Assembly (NCBI RefSeq): GCF_014650055.1
Contig: NZ_BMUF01000024.1
Span: 1-45,930 of the forward strand
Reading direction: 5' to 3'
Source of the DNA: Streptomyces malachitofuscus
GTDB lineage: Bacteria; Actinomycetota; Actinomycetes; Streptomycetales; Streptomycetaceae
Length of the DNA stretch: 45,930 bases
The position numbers and the translations under genes are program-made. Shown one piece after another: positions 19,831-27,952 of this stretch. The notes under the pieces are model-generated. The model worked only from the letters and a program-made list of their open reading frames with translations. It was not told the origin of the DNA and made no database searches. Every line of letters starts with the position of its first letter. The stretch's first letter is position 1.

Positions 19831-20523
19831 TCAGCCGCCGAGTGTCCCACCGGCCTCGGGGGAGTTGGTCTCGGTGACCATCGTGTCGGTGCTGAGGTGG
19901 ATCACGCCGTAGTCGTAGGCATGGCGCCGGTAGACGACGCTGGGCTCCTTGGTCTCGGAGTCGACGAACAGATAGAAGTCGTGCCCGACCAGCTCCATCT
20001 CGTAGAGCGCCTGGTCGAGGGTCATGGGCGCGGCCACGTGGGTCTTCTCGCGGACGATAAGGGGGCCGTCACCCTGTACTTCCAGCGAGCCGATCTTCTT
20101 GGTGGGGACGGCTTCCCGCTCCTCCGCGACGGAGGTCGCGCCGGTCCCGTTGAGTGTCGCCACGCCCGGGACGTGCGCCGGGACCTCGGCGGCCGAGATC
20201 CTGCGCGCGCCGCGCCGCGAGAAACGCTTGTCGTGCTGCTTGCGCAGCCGGGCGTCCAGCTTTTCCGCTGCCAGGTCGAGCGCCGCGTACGGGTCGCTCG
20301 CCGCCGCCTCCGCCCGGATCACCGGACCGCGGGAGCGCAGGGTGATCTCCACCCGGTCACTGCGGTCGGCCTGTCGGGGGTTGGGCTCCTTGGACACCTC
20401 GACGTCGAGGCTGATCACCTTGCCATCGAGCTTCTGGATCTTCTCCAGGTTCAGCTTCTCGGCCACGTGCTTCCGGAACCGCTCGGGCACCTCGGTCTTG
20501 CGGCCCTTGACGACGATGTCCAC
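19831..20523 (-). CDS. hpf: ribosome hibernation promoting factor, long form
   Basis: A 230-aa long-form HPF. The N-terminal S30AE domain (about residues 1-105; MDIVVKGRKTEVPERFRKHVAEKL, DVEVSKEPNPRQADRSDRVEI) binds the decoding centre of the 30S subunit. After a linker with a basic RFSRRGARR stretch comes the C-terminal dimerisation domain (about 170-230; MTLDQALYEMELVGHDFYLF, SVVYRRHAYDYGVIHL), which joins two 70S into 100S dimers in stationary phase or stress. Start is GTG at 20523, with CGGAG 7 nt upstream; upstream codons do not fit the family. It has its own 3' hairpin, so it is probably monocistronic. Confidence 0.95.
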   Translation of the reverse strand: MDIVVKGRKTEVPERFRKHVAEKLNLEKIQKLDGKVISLDVEVSKEPNPRQADRSDRVEITLRSRGPVIRAEAAASDPYAALDLAAEKLDARLRKQHDKRFSRRGARRISAAEVPAHVPGVATLNGTGATSVAEEREAVPTKKIGSLEVQGDGPLIVREKTHVAAPMTLDQALYEMELVGHDFYLFVDSETKEPSVVYRRHAYDYGVIHLSTDTMVTETNSPEAGGTLGG

Positions 20524-20834
20524 GCAGAACTCCGTTCCCGGATCACTCCGCCTCGGTGCGGAGTGTCTCCCTTTTGCACCAGGCCCCGGTGACGTCCGGA
20601 GCCTCGGACTCGGTGACGTCCACCTCCTCCCCCATGAGCGAGATCTCCAGTCCACCGGTGCGGGTGATTGCGAAAAACCCGCAGCACGGCAATCGGATTC
20701 GAGAGGTGTGGCCTGCGGCTTTCCCTCACAACCGAACATATCTCGCCCGGACGGATGTCGTCACCCTCTACCGCGCCGTACCTCCATTCAGGGGAATTGC
20801 CCCTCTCATAACCTGCAACGACGCTCGTACTCAG
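20524..20834. other. 311-bp intergenic region upstream of hpf
   Basis: The leader/promoter region of hpf on the minus strand, following the ComF stop. It contains a 5-bp-stem hairpin AGGGG-AATTG-CCCCT (20790-20804). No confident sigma-factor motif or gene is seen. HPF genes are commonly stress-induced, but no stress-promoter consensus could be assigned by eye. Confidence 0.4.
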
Positions 20835-21749
20835 TCAGTTCCGGTGTAATTCGAAAGCATCCGGTGATGCCGCGACGACGGCCGCGCACATCACGTCGGC
20901 GATGCCGCCGGTTCGGTCCCCGGCCGCCGCTCCCGGTGGCCTGCCGGACCGCCGACGCGCCCTCTGTTGAGCTGGTTCCTTCCGCTGTTCTCCTCTCCTT
21001 TCCCACGTCTCACCCAGGTACACGAACGCGGGCCCCGAAATGCTCGATCCGGCACCAGGCCCCGCCCGCACCGCGCGCGCCGCCTCGGCCAGCGACGCCC
21101 CTGTGGTCATCAGGTCGTCGACCAGGACGACCCGGGCACCGGCCAGCAGCCGGCCACAGCCCGGGGCCACCGTCAGCGCGCCCTCGAGATTGGCCATCCG
21201 CTGCCGGGAGCCGAGCCCCGACTGGTCGGCCACCACCCGCCGTTGTCTCAGTGCGGGAAGTACTCGGGCGGGTACCCCCGCCCGCCGCAGCTCACCCGCC
21301 GCCGCGTACGCGATCCGCCGGGCGGGGTCGTGCCCGCGGGCCCGCACGGCCCGCCGGGCGGACGGCACGGGGACGAGCAGCACCGAGCCGTCCCGGGCTC
21401 CACGGTCTCCGGCCGGCGCGGGTTCCGGCGCCCCGGCCCGGGCCCCGGGACCGGCCGCCCGCAGCCCTGCCCGCACCGCTCCTGCCAGGGCCTCGCCGAG
21501 CGGCCCGGAGAGGGCCAGGGCGCCCCGTTCCTTGTGGGCGAGCAGCGCGGCGCGCACCTCGTCCGCGTACCGTGCCGCCGCGTGCACCGGCGGCAGCCCG
21601 GCCGGTGCGGGCACCGGCCGCACCCTGCGCGGCGCGGACCCGCTCAGCGCCGTACGGCACGCGGCGCAGAGCACCGTACGAGACCTGCCGCAGCCGCCGC
21701 ACTCGGCCGGGAGCACCAGGTCGGTGAGGTCCTGCCACCAGTCCCGCAT
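20835..21749 (-). CDS. ComF-family phosphoribosyltransferase-like protein
   Basis: A 304-aa protein. An N-terminal zinc module (LPAECGGCGRSRTVLCAACR, four Cys) is followed by LLVPVPSARRAVRARGHDPA and RQRRVVADQSGLGSRQRMANL, then the phosphoribosyltransferase PRPP loop VVLVDDLMTTGASLAEAA. ComF proteins are linked to DNA uptake in naturally competent bacteria, but occur widely in non-competent actinobacteria with unproven roles in nucleotide metabolism. This copy carries an Arg/Pro-rich insert of about 45 residues between the PRTase motif and the C-terminal segment CAAVVAASPDAFELHRN. Start ATG 21749 (MRDWWQDLTDL). It lies 77 bp downstream of lpqB on the same strand, probably in the mtr transcript. 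Confidence 0.85.
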   Translation of the reverse strand: MRDWWQDLTDLVLPAECGGCGRSRTVLCAACRTALSGSAPRRVRPVPAPAGLPPVHAAARYADEVRAALLAHKERGALALSGPLGEALAGAVRAGLRAAGPGARAGAPEPAPAGDRGARDGSVLLVPVPSARRAVRARGHDPARRIAYAAAGELRRAGVPARVLPALRQRRVVADQSGLGSRQRMANLEGALTVAPGCGRLLAGARVVLVDDLMTTGASLAEAARAVRAGPGAGSSISGPAFVYLGETWERRGEQRKEPAQQRARRRSGRPPGAAAGDRTGGIADVMCAAVVAASPDAFELHRN

Positions 21750-21826
21750 GGGCCCACTGTGCCAACCCCCGCCCCACCCGGCCACCCCTGTGGACAACTC
21801 GCGGGACCGGGCCGGGCGGGACCGGC

Positions 21827-23665
21827 TCACCCCGGATAGACCGGTGCCGTTCCCTCCGTCACCTTCTGCCACTGGGCCCCCGAGGGCAGTCGTACGATCC
21901 CGTCCACGGAGTACGCCACCAGCGGTGCCAGTTCGTCCTCGGAGGCGGTGACCGCCTTGACGCCGGTCAGGGCGGCGGGCAGCGGCACGTCCGGCGTGGA
22001 GCCGTCGACGTCGACGTACTTCATCTGCTCCACACCCCCCTGCTCGCGCCCCACCACCACGAGGCGGCTGTCCCCGGCCCACGACATGGCCGTGACCTGC
22101 TCCAGCTCGGGCGTGGCCTCGCGCAGCTCCAGCACGGTCACCGTCGGGCGCTCGTCCGGCCCGCCGTCCGGCCGGCTCCGTTCGATCCGGCCGACCTGCA
22201 GGGACAGCCGGTCGCCCTTCTCCACGACGAGCGCGATCCGCACCCCGTCGGCGGCCACCCGGACCGCCCGCACCCGGCCGTCCAGCCCCGGCGTCCGCAC
22301 CTCCAGCGGCTCACCCGCGCCCTTCTCCAGCAGGTACAACCGCGGGTCCGCGGGGTCGCGGTCGGCCACCCACAGTCCCCCCTGGGCGTCCCAGCTGGGC
22401 GGGGTCAGCCTGTCCTGCTCGGTCTTGCCCTCACTGCGCAGCACGGGGTCCCCGAGGGAACTGCCCGACACCAGCGAGGCGACGAACAGCGCCTTGCCGT
22501 CGATGCCCACTCCGGCAGCGGTGCGCTCGTCCCGGGCGACCGCCACCGAGCGCAGCGCCTTCTCGCCGTCGCCCAGCGCACCGGGCACCGGGTCCGGGTC
22601 GGTGTCGCTGCTGCCCGCGGCGATCCGCACGAGCCGGCGCTCCTCGTCGACGAAGTACAGATAGTCGGGCTCGTTCAGCGCGCCCCGGGTGGCCACGGTC
22701 TCGGCACCGTCCTGGGCGAGCAGGCACAGCTGCCCCCCGTCGGCCCGCAGCTCGACCTCCTCCACGGCGGGGCTGAGACCGCGCAGCGTGAACAGCAGTT
22801 GCGCCGCCATCTCCTCGCAGCGGCCGGTGCCGACCTCGGCCGCCCTGTCGTTGAGCGGCACGACGAGCCTGCCCCGGTCGTCCGGCGTCAGGGGGCCGGC
22901 GCCCTTGCGCAGCGCCGTCCCGGTGGGGAAGCTCGACCTGACGACCGGGTCCAGCCAGGTCGTGGGCCCGCCGATGAGGGAACGCACCATCCGGGACGTG
23001 GGGTCGACGTTCCTGCGCACATAGACCGGGTCGGCGACCGCCATGGGCAGGTCCGTGGCGGCGGTCTCCGCGTTGTTCGAGGCGAAGTAGTACTTGTTGA
23101 CGGACATGTAGTTGCGCTGGAAGTCCGACTTGCCCATCACCACGCCCTGCGGCACGGCGTCGATGCGCCACTGGCCGCTCTTCTCGTCCTTGGTCAGGTG
23201 GACGATCTTGCTGTAGGGCCCGGAGGCGGGCGTGTACGCCTGCTCCGCGTCCACGGTGGCGACCTGGGTGCCGGTCAGGGTGTAGGAGAGGGCCCCGGTG
23301 TCCTCCCGGTCCGGGCGGTCGGCGTGGGCGCCCGGCCCGTTCGCCAGCACGGTGGTGGACAGCTCCGGCTGCCAGGTCTCCGACGCCTCCCGGGTCAGAT
23401 ACTGGCGCGCGGTCTTGTACTCGGGGTCGTCGCTGGTCAGCGCCTCCAGGAAACCCTGGACGATCTGCGTGGGGGTGGCGTCCTCGCTCGGCGGCATGGC
23501 GAACACCCGTACCTGGGCCTCCTGCCGCGGTGTGGACTCGACGCCCCGCAGTCCTCCGCTGTCGGGCATCGAGGCGCACCCGGCCAGCAGGACGACCCCG
23601 CCGGCGGCGTACGCCACCCTCCGCACCGATGACCCCCGGCCGCGCCCAACGCGCTCACCGCCCAC
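21827..23665 (-). CDS. lpqB: lipoprotein LpqB, partner of the MtrAB system
   Basis: A 612-aa exported lipoprotein. The signal sequence ends in the lipobox VVLLAGC, with Cys at about residue 29, so it is anchored outside the membrane. The GerMN-like domain lies at about residues 50-320 (QIVQGFLEALTSDDPEYKTARQYL; LVVPLNDRAAEVGTGRCEEMAAQLL). A beta-propeller-like C-terminal half follows (PPSWDAQGGLWVADRD, RVRAVRVAADGVRIALV). LpqB binds the extracellular part of MtrB and modulates MtrA phosphorylation in mycobacteria; the conserved mtrA-mtrB-lpqB order supports the same role. Start is GTG 23665 with GAGG upstream, overlapping the mtrB end by 11 bp. Confidence 0.95.
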   Translation of the reverse strand: MGGERVGRGRGSSVRRVAYAAGGVVLLAGCASMPDSGGLRGVESTPRQEAQVRVFAMPPSEDATPTQIVQGFLEALTSDDPEYKTARQYLTREASETWQPELSTTVLANGPGAHADRPDREDTGALSYTLTGTQVATVDAEQAYTPASGPYSKIVHLTKDEKSGQWRIDAVPQGVVMGKSDFQRNYMSVNKYYFASNNAETAATDLPMAVADPVYVRRNVDPTSRMVRSLIGGPTTWLDPVVRSSFPTGTALRKGAGPLTPDDRGRLVVPLNDRAAEVGTGRCEEMAAQLLFTLRGLSPAVEEVELRADGGQLCLLAQDGAETVATRGALNEPDYLYFVDEERRLVRIAAGSSDTDPDPVPGALGDGEKALRSVAVARDERTAAGVGIDGKALFVASLVSGSSLGDPVLRSEGKTEQDRLTPPSWDAQGGLWVADRDPADPRLYLLEKGAGEPLEVRTPGLDGRVRAVRVAADGVRIALVVEKGDRLSLQVGRIERSRPDGGPDERPTVTVLELREATPELEQVTAMSWAGDSRLVVVGREQGGVEQMKYVDVDGSTPDVPLPAALTGVKAVTASEDELAPLVAYSVDGIVRLPSGAQWQKVTEGTAPVYPG

Positions 23666-25808
23666 GCGAAGCCTCCCCGTTCCTCTCCGCACCACGCGTC
23701 GCACCGTAACCGCCGGTCCCGTCGCTCCCGGCCGTCCCCTCCGGGTTCCCGGCATCCTCCGCCGGCCGCCGCGCGGCCGCGTCGTCCCCGCCCCCGCCGA
23801 GCGGCGCGGGGCCCTCGCCCAGCGCGCCGGGCGTCATGCGCGTACTTCCGGAAGCACTCCCGGACCGTGCCACCACGCGGGCGCCGTTGCCGGGCAGCGC
23901 CGTAGGGTCGGCCGTGGGGGTCACGGCCGTGGGCGGCAGGGGGAAGGGGTCCCTGCCCGAGCCGTCGGCGCCCGGCTGCCGCACCGGCACCGTGGCGCTC
24001 TTCTCGCCGTCCCCGCCGCGCGGCAGACCGGCGTCGTCGAGCCCGCGGTTGCGCCGCGAGTCCTTCGGCTCCAGGGGTATCGGAGACCCCCGCAGCGGCT
24101 CGTCCGCGGTCCTGGGGAGCGTCAGCCGGAACTGCGAACCGCCGCCCGGTTCGCCCCATGCCTGCAGCCAGCCGCCGTGCAGCCGCGCGTCCTCCAGGGC
24201 GATGGACAGCCCCAGCCCCGTACCGCCGGTGGTCCGCGCGCGTGCCGGGTCGGCCCGCCAGAAGCGGCTGAAGACCCGGGTCGCCTCACCGGGCTTGAGC
24301 CCGACGCCGTAGTCGCGCACGGCCACCGCGACGGCGCCGCCGGCCGCGGCCAGTTTGACCACGACGTCCTTGCCCTCGCCGTGCTCGACGGCGTTGACGA
24401 CGAGGTTGCGCAGCACGCGCTCCACGCGGCGCGCGTCGGCCTCGGCGACGACGGGCTGCTGGTCGCCGACGATCCTGATGTGCGTTCCCTTGCGCTCGGC
24501 GAGCGGCTCCGCCCCGCTGACCACCCGCCGTACGACCTCGCGCAGGTCGATCGGTTCCGCCTCCAGCGCCGCCGCGCCCGCGTCGAAGCGGCTGATCTCG
24601 AGCAGGTCGGCGAGCAGCGACTCGAAGCGGTCCAGCTGGTCGGCGAGCAGCTCGGCCGACCGCGCGGTCACCGGGTCGAAGTCCTCGCGCGCCTCATGGA
24701 TGACGTCCGCGGCCATCCGCACGGTCGTCAGCGGCGTCCGCAGCTCGTGCGACACGTCCGACACGAAGCGGCGCTGCATCCGCGACAGGTCCTCGAGCTG
24801 GCTGATCTTCAGCTGGAGGTTCTGCGCCATCTTGTTGAAGGCCTCGCCCAGGCGCGCGATGTCATCCTCGCCGGTGACCTTCATCCGCTCCTGCAGCCGT
24901 CCGGCGGACAGCCGCTCGGCGATCCCGGCCGCCATCCGTACGGGGGTGACGACCTGGCGCACGACGAGCCAGGCGATCGCCCCGAGGAGCACGACCACGA
25001 ACAGCCCGGCGGTCGCCAGCGTGGTCTTGACCAGGCTCAGCGACTTCTCCTCCTGGGTGAGCGGGAAGAGGTAGTAGAGCTGGTACGGATCGCCGTTGGG
25101 GTCGTTGACCTGCTTGCCGATGACCAGGGCGGGCTGGGACTCCTTGTCGTCGTTGTAGACGACACGTGTGTAGCTCTGGGCGGCCGCTGTGCTGGAGTCG
25201 ATCCGCTCCCGCAGGTCCGCGGGCACACTGACCGTCGGGTTGACCTCACCGGAGGCCCGCGGCCCGCGCCCGCTGCCGCTCTCGCCGCCCGCGGGCAGGG
25301 TCACCACGTCGAAGGCGCCCTGACCACCGCTGGAGAGCGAGGCCACGAGATCGCTCATCCACTGGATGACGCTCTGCGAGGGACTGCCGTCCGGCGCGGT
25401 GTCCTCGTCGCCCGTGACGCTCACGTCCTCGTCGGCCTGCTGTTTGGCCACGGCGAAACCGCCGGTGGCCTGGCTCTGTGACGCCTTCACCTTCGCGTCC
25501 AGCAGACCGTTGCGCACCTGGCCGATGACGACGAAGCCCAGCAGCAGGACCACGCCCAGGGACATCAGCAGGGTGGTGACGACGACCTTGAGCTGGATGT
25601 TGCGCCGCCACAGCCGCATGACGGGCAGCAGCGGCCGGCGCACCCAGCGCATGAACAGCCGGATGACCGGGCTGCCCTGGACGCCGCCCTCGAGCAGGCC
25701 GCCCTCGAACAGACGTCCCCAGCCGGAGCCCGTCACCTTCCGGCCGACAGGCCGCCCCGGACGGCCCCCGGACCGGCCGGGCGCCGAAGCGGCACTGTCA
25801 CCGGACAT
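23655..25808 (-). CDS. mtrB: sensor histidine kinase MtrB
   Basis: A 717-aa membrane sensor kinase. A ~60-residue cytoplasmic N-terminus precedes TM1 (QLKVVVTTLLMSLGVVLLLG), an extracellular sensor of about 190 residues, TM2 (LATAGLFVVVLLGAIAWLVV), a HAMP domain, the phosphoacceptor His in RRFVSDVSHELRTPLTTVRM, and ATPase boxes LRNLVVNAVEHGEG (N), VRDYGVGL (G1) and GGTGLGLSIA (G2). About 160 residues of Gly/Pro/Asp-rich, probably disordered tail follow the kinase, as in other streptomycete MtrB proteins. It phosphorylates MtrA and responds to envelope or division state. Start ATG 25808, 1 bp after the mtrA stop; an ATG at 25841 inside mtrA would add 11 residues. Confidence 0.95.
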   Translation of the reverse strand: MSGDSAASAPGRSGGRPGRPVGRKVTGSGWGRLFEGGLLEGGVQGSPVIRLFMRWVRRPLLPVMRLWRRNIQLKVVVTTLLMSLGVVLLLGFVVIGQVRNGLLDAKVKASQSQATGGFAVAKQQADEDVSVTGDEDTAPDGSPSQSVIQWMSDLVASLSSGGQGAFDVVTLPAGGESGSGRGPRASGEVNPTVSVPADLRERIDSSTAAAQSYTRVVYNDDKESQPALVIGKQVNDPNGDPYQLYYLFPLTQEEKSLSLVKTTLATAGLFVVVLLGAIAWLVVRQVVTPVRMAAGIAERLSAGRLQERMKVTGEDDIARLGEAFNKMAQNLQLKISQLEDLSRMQRRFVSDVSHELRTPLTTVRMAADVIHEAREDFDPVTARSAELLADQLDRFESLLADLLEISRFDAGAAALEAEPIDLREVVRRVVSGAEPLAERKGTHIRIVGDQQPVVAEADARRVERVLRNLVVNAVEHGEGKDVVVKLAAAGGAVAVAVRDYGVGLKPGEATRVFSRFWRADPARARTTGGTGLGLSIALEDARLHGGWLQAWGEPGGGSQFRLTLPRTADEPLRGSPIPLEPKDSRRNRGLDDAGLPRGGDGEKSATVPVRQPGADGSGRDPFPLPPTAVTPTADPTALPGNGARVVARSGSASGSTRMTPGALGEGPAPLGGGGDDAAARRPAEDAGNPEGTAGSDGTGGYGATRGAERNGEASRGR

Positions 25809-25809
25809 G

Positions 25810-26499
25810 TCAGCTCGGTCCTGCCTTGTATCCGACACCACGGACGGTCACCACGATCTCCGGCTTCTCCGGGTCCTTCTCGACCTTGGAGCGCAGCCGC
25901 TGCACATGCACGTTCACCAGCCGGGTGTCCGCCGCGTGACGGTAGCCCCAGACCTGCTCCAGCAGCACCTCGCGCGTGAACACCTGCCATGGCTTGCGCG
26001 CCAGCGCGACCAGCAGGTCGAACTCCAGCGGCGTCAGCGCGATGGACTGCCCGTCCCGCTTCACGGAGTGTCCGGCCACGTCGATCACCAGATCGCCGAT
26101 GGCGAGCTGCTCCGGCGCCGGCTCCTCCGACCTGCGCAGCCGCGCCCGGATGCGGGCCACCAGCTCCTTGGGCTTGAACGGCTTCACGATGTAGTCGTCG
26201 GCCCCGGACTCCAGGCCCACCACGACGTCGACGGTGTCGCTCTTCGCCGTGAGCATCACGATCGGCACCCCGGACTCCGCCCTGATCAGGCGGCACACCT
26301 CGATGCCGTCCCGCCCGGGCAGCATCAGGTCCAGGAGCACGAGATCGGGTTTGGTCTCACGGAAGGCGGCCAGCGCCTTGTCGCCGTCGGCTACGAAAGA
26401 CGGCTCAAAACCTTCACCGCGCAGCACGATGCCGAGCATCTCGGCCAGTGCGCTGTCGTCGTCGACGACAAGGACTCGTCCCTTCATAAACGACATCAT
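25810..26499 (-). CDS. mtrA: response regulator MtrA (OmpR/PhoB family), 5' end at an AICE attachment site
   Basis: A 229-aa global regulator of development, osmoprotection and antibiotic genes in Streptomyces. Receiver: acidic cluster D13-D15, phosphoacceptor D57 (LVLLDLMLPG), T84 and K106. C-terminal winged helix: LTPLEFDLLVALARKPWQVF, then YRHAADTRLVNVHVQRLRSKVE. The protein is intact. What is odd is the 5' end: the bases encoding its first residues (MMS) form one copy of the 15-bp repeat AATGGGATGATGTCG that bounds the integrated element. In the ancestral chromosome mtrA directly followed mtnA. Now the upstream 119 bp, and the gene beyond (restriction enzyme on the same strand), belong to the element. 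The third Met (26487) is an alternative start lying just inside. Confidence 0.96.
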   Translation of the reverse strand: MMSFMKGRVLVVDDDSALAEMLGIVLRGEGFEPSFVADGDKALAAFRETKPDLVLLDLMLPGRDGIEVCRLIRAESGVPIVMLTAKSDTVDVVVGLESGADDYIVKPFKPKELVARIRARLRRSEEPAPEQLAIGDLVIDVAGHSVKRDGQSIALTPLEFDLLVALARKPWQVFTREVLLEQVWGYRHAADTRLVNVHVQRLRSKVEKDPEKPEIVVTVRGVGYKAGPS

Positions 26500-26505
26500 C
26501 CCATT
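26491..26505. repeat. attachment site copy next to mtrA (attL)
   Basis: CGACATCATCCCATT; on the minus strand AATGGGATGATGTCG, which contains both ATG start codons and the Ser codon of MtrA. Identity with the right copy stops on both sides: TAAA versus AAGG before it, and CTCG versus AGCT after it. Confidence 0.88.
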
Positions 26506-26617
26506 CTCGTAACGGTGGCGAAGGCGCAGGTGGGGAAGGTCACTGCCCCGTGACCATAGTCGTCCGGGGTCGCTACTGTCTGCCCCCGTCTGCCGGCGTT
26601 GATGTCAGCGACCGATG
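26506..26617 (-). promoter_or_regulatory. element-derived mtrA leader, candidate promoter and operator
   Basis: This is the only non-coding DNA now upstream of mtrA. On the minus strand a weak promoter candidate is CAGACA, an 18-bp spacer and TATGGT (about 26552-26581). A palindrome GGTCAC-N6-GTGACC occupies 26538-26555. Two direct copies of GATGTCAG lie at 26601-26608 and 26614-26621, the latter overlapping the stop of the upstream restriction gene. No strong terminator separates that gene from mtrA, so read-through is also possible. Confidence 0.35.
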
Positions 26618-27952
26618 TCAGTTCTCGGCACCCCGGAACGCTGACTCCTCCTCGCCTGGCCAGGCAAGTGTCACACCGACTCGCTGACACAAGTCGACCC
26701 ACCGCCGTTCGGACGGCTCCCGCTCCACCCACAAGACAGCGGATACGTCTGGTGCACGTTCACGGAGCTGATCCTGGTAGTCGAGGACCTGACCGAGCCC
26801 AGCGCGAAGCTGACGGGCCTCGTTCGCCGGTGTCAGCGACTTGACTTCGCACACGGTCAAGCGGCCTTCAGCTACTCGCCACGCGAGATCAAAGTCAGGG
26901 TCCGAGGCATCAGGAGACAGCGCGACGTACCCACGGCGCTGCGCTTCGGCGGCCAGCAGGTTTTGCAGCCTGCGGTGTGCCGACAGGTTGCGTCCCGCCA
27001 AGTCGGGGTCTGGTGCGCTAGGCGTGACGGGAGTCGGCGTGACGGTCTCGTCTGCGGCTACGTAGTCCTGCCCGATCTCGACTTCGGGCGCAGTGATGGT
27101 CGTCCTGACTGGCACCATGTGGAAGCGGATGACTTTCCGCAGGTCACCACCTCCGGTAGCCGGCGCCTCGGCCTCTGTGTACGGCTCCTCAGCGTCGAGC
27201 GTCCACTCCCCGAGATAGCGCACCGTGCCTCGGGCGCCATCGAACAAACGCAGCCGCTTGCCGGTTTGGCTGTGCTCCAGGATCGCCCTGTTGCCTCGGA
27301 TCATCTTTTGATCACCGGTCTGGCCCTCACCGGTGTAATGGAAGGTTCCGTCCTCGTTCCAAGTGTCGTAGTAGCCGTGCTGGTGACCTGAGCTTGGCGC
27401 GGTGAAGATCAAGATGTTGGCCGAGGTTCCGCACGGAGAGATGCCGTTCTGAGAGCTCCCCCCGAACTTCGCGTGTAGGTCGACCCGGCGGATTTCGTCT
27501 CCCGGCATGAGGTCCCAGTCCGGATCCGCGTTCTCTGACACCTCGATGGCCTCACGCACGGCCTGCCACTCCTCATCGGTCAACCGGTGAGGATTGCCGG
27601 CGAACGGCTGTCGAAGGACGGTGGCGTCGCTCATGCGCGGATCGTCAATGAGTCGTTGTTTCGGGACCCGCAGGTCCAGCCACCTATCAACCGTCAACGG
27701 CACGAAGTGCCTCGGTCCCGGGTCCTCGGCCCAGTAGCTCAGGTCGGGTTGCCCATACTCCGCGGCTCCGGTGAAGTGTCCATACGCGACCACTCCGGCG
27801 TTCGGACCACCCACCCACAACACGAACTCATCGCCGGCCACCACTTCGCTCACGTAGCGAACGACAGTCCAGGAACTCAGGACGTGGCCGTCACGACGAT
27901 GCCCCTCAAGGTTGAACCTCTTCGGATTGCAGCTCAGAAGCCAGGTAGACAC
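26618..27952 (-). CDS. modification-dependent (type IV-like) restriction endonuclease: EVE, ScoMcrA-type SRA-like and PD-(D/E)XK domains
   Basis: A 444-aa protein with three recognisable parts. Residues 1-140 form an EVE/PUA-like modified-base reader (STWLLSCNPKRFNLEGH, GDEFVLWVGGPNAGVVAYGHF). Residues 155-285 match the SRA-like domain of ScoMcrA-type enzymes (RRVDLHAKFGGSSQNGISP, GYYDTWNEDGTFHYTGEGQ, KMIRGNRAILEH, GTVRYLGEW). Residues 320-435 form a PD-(D/E)XK nuclease: D355 in DPDFDLAW, E369 and K371 in TVCEVKSL, and Q388 in GQVLDYQ. It probably cleaves DNA carrying modified bases. Start GTG 27952 follows CTGGGGGGG; the open frame extends 60 codons upstream without similarity. It sits at the left end of the AICE, pointing at mtrA. 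Target modification not predictable. Confidence 0.85.
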   Translation of the reverse strand: MSTWLLSCNPKRFNLEGHRRDGHVLSSWTVVRYVSEVVAGDEFVLWVGGPNAGVVAYGHFTGAAEYGQPDLSYWAEDPGPRHFVPLTVDRWLDLRVPKQRLIDDPRMSDATVLRQPFAGNPHRLTDEEWQAVREAIEVSENADPDWDLMPGDEIRRVDLHAKFGGSSQNGISPCGTSANILIFTAPSSGHQHGYYDTWNEDGTFHYTGEGQTGDQKMIRGNRAILEHSQTGKRLRLFDGARGTVRYLGEWTLDAEEPYTEAEAPATGGGDLRKVIRFHMVPVRTTITAPEVEIGQDYVAADETVTPTPVTPSAPDPDLAGRNLSAHRRLQNLLAAEAQRRGYVALSPDASDPDFDLAWRVAEGRLTVCEVKSLTPANEARQLRAGLGQVLDYQDQLRERAPDVSAVLWVEREPSERRWVDLCQRVGVTLAWPGEEESAFRGAEN

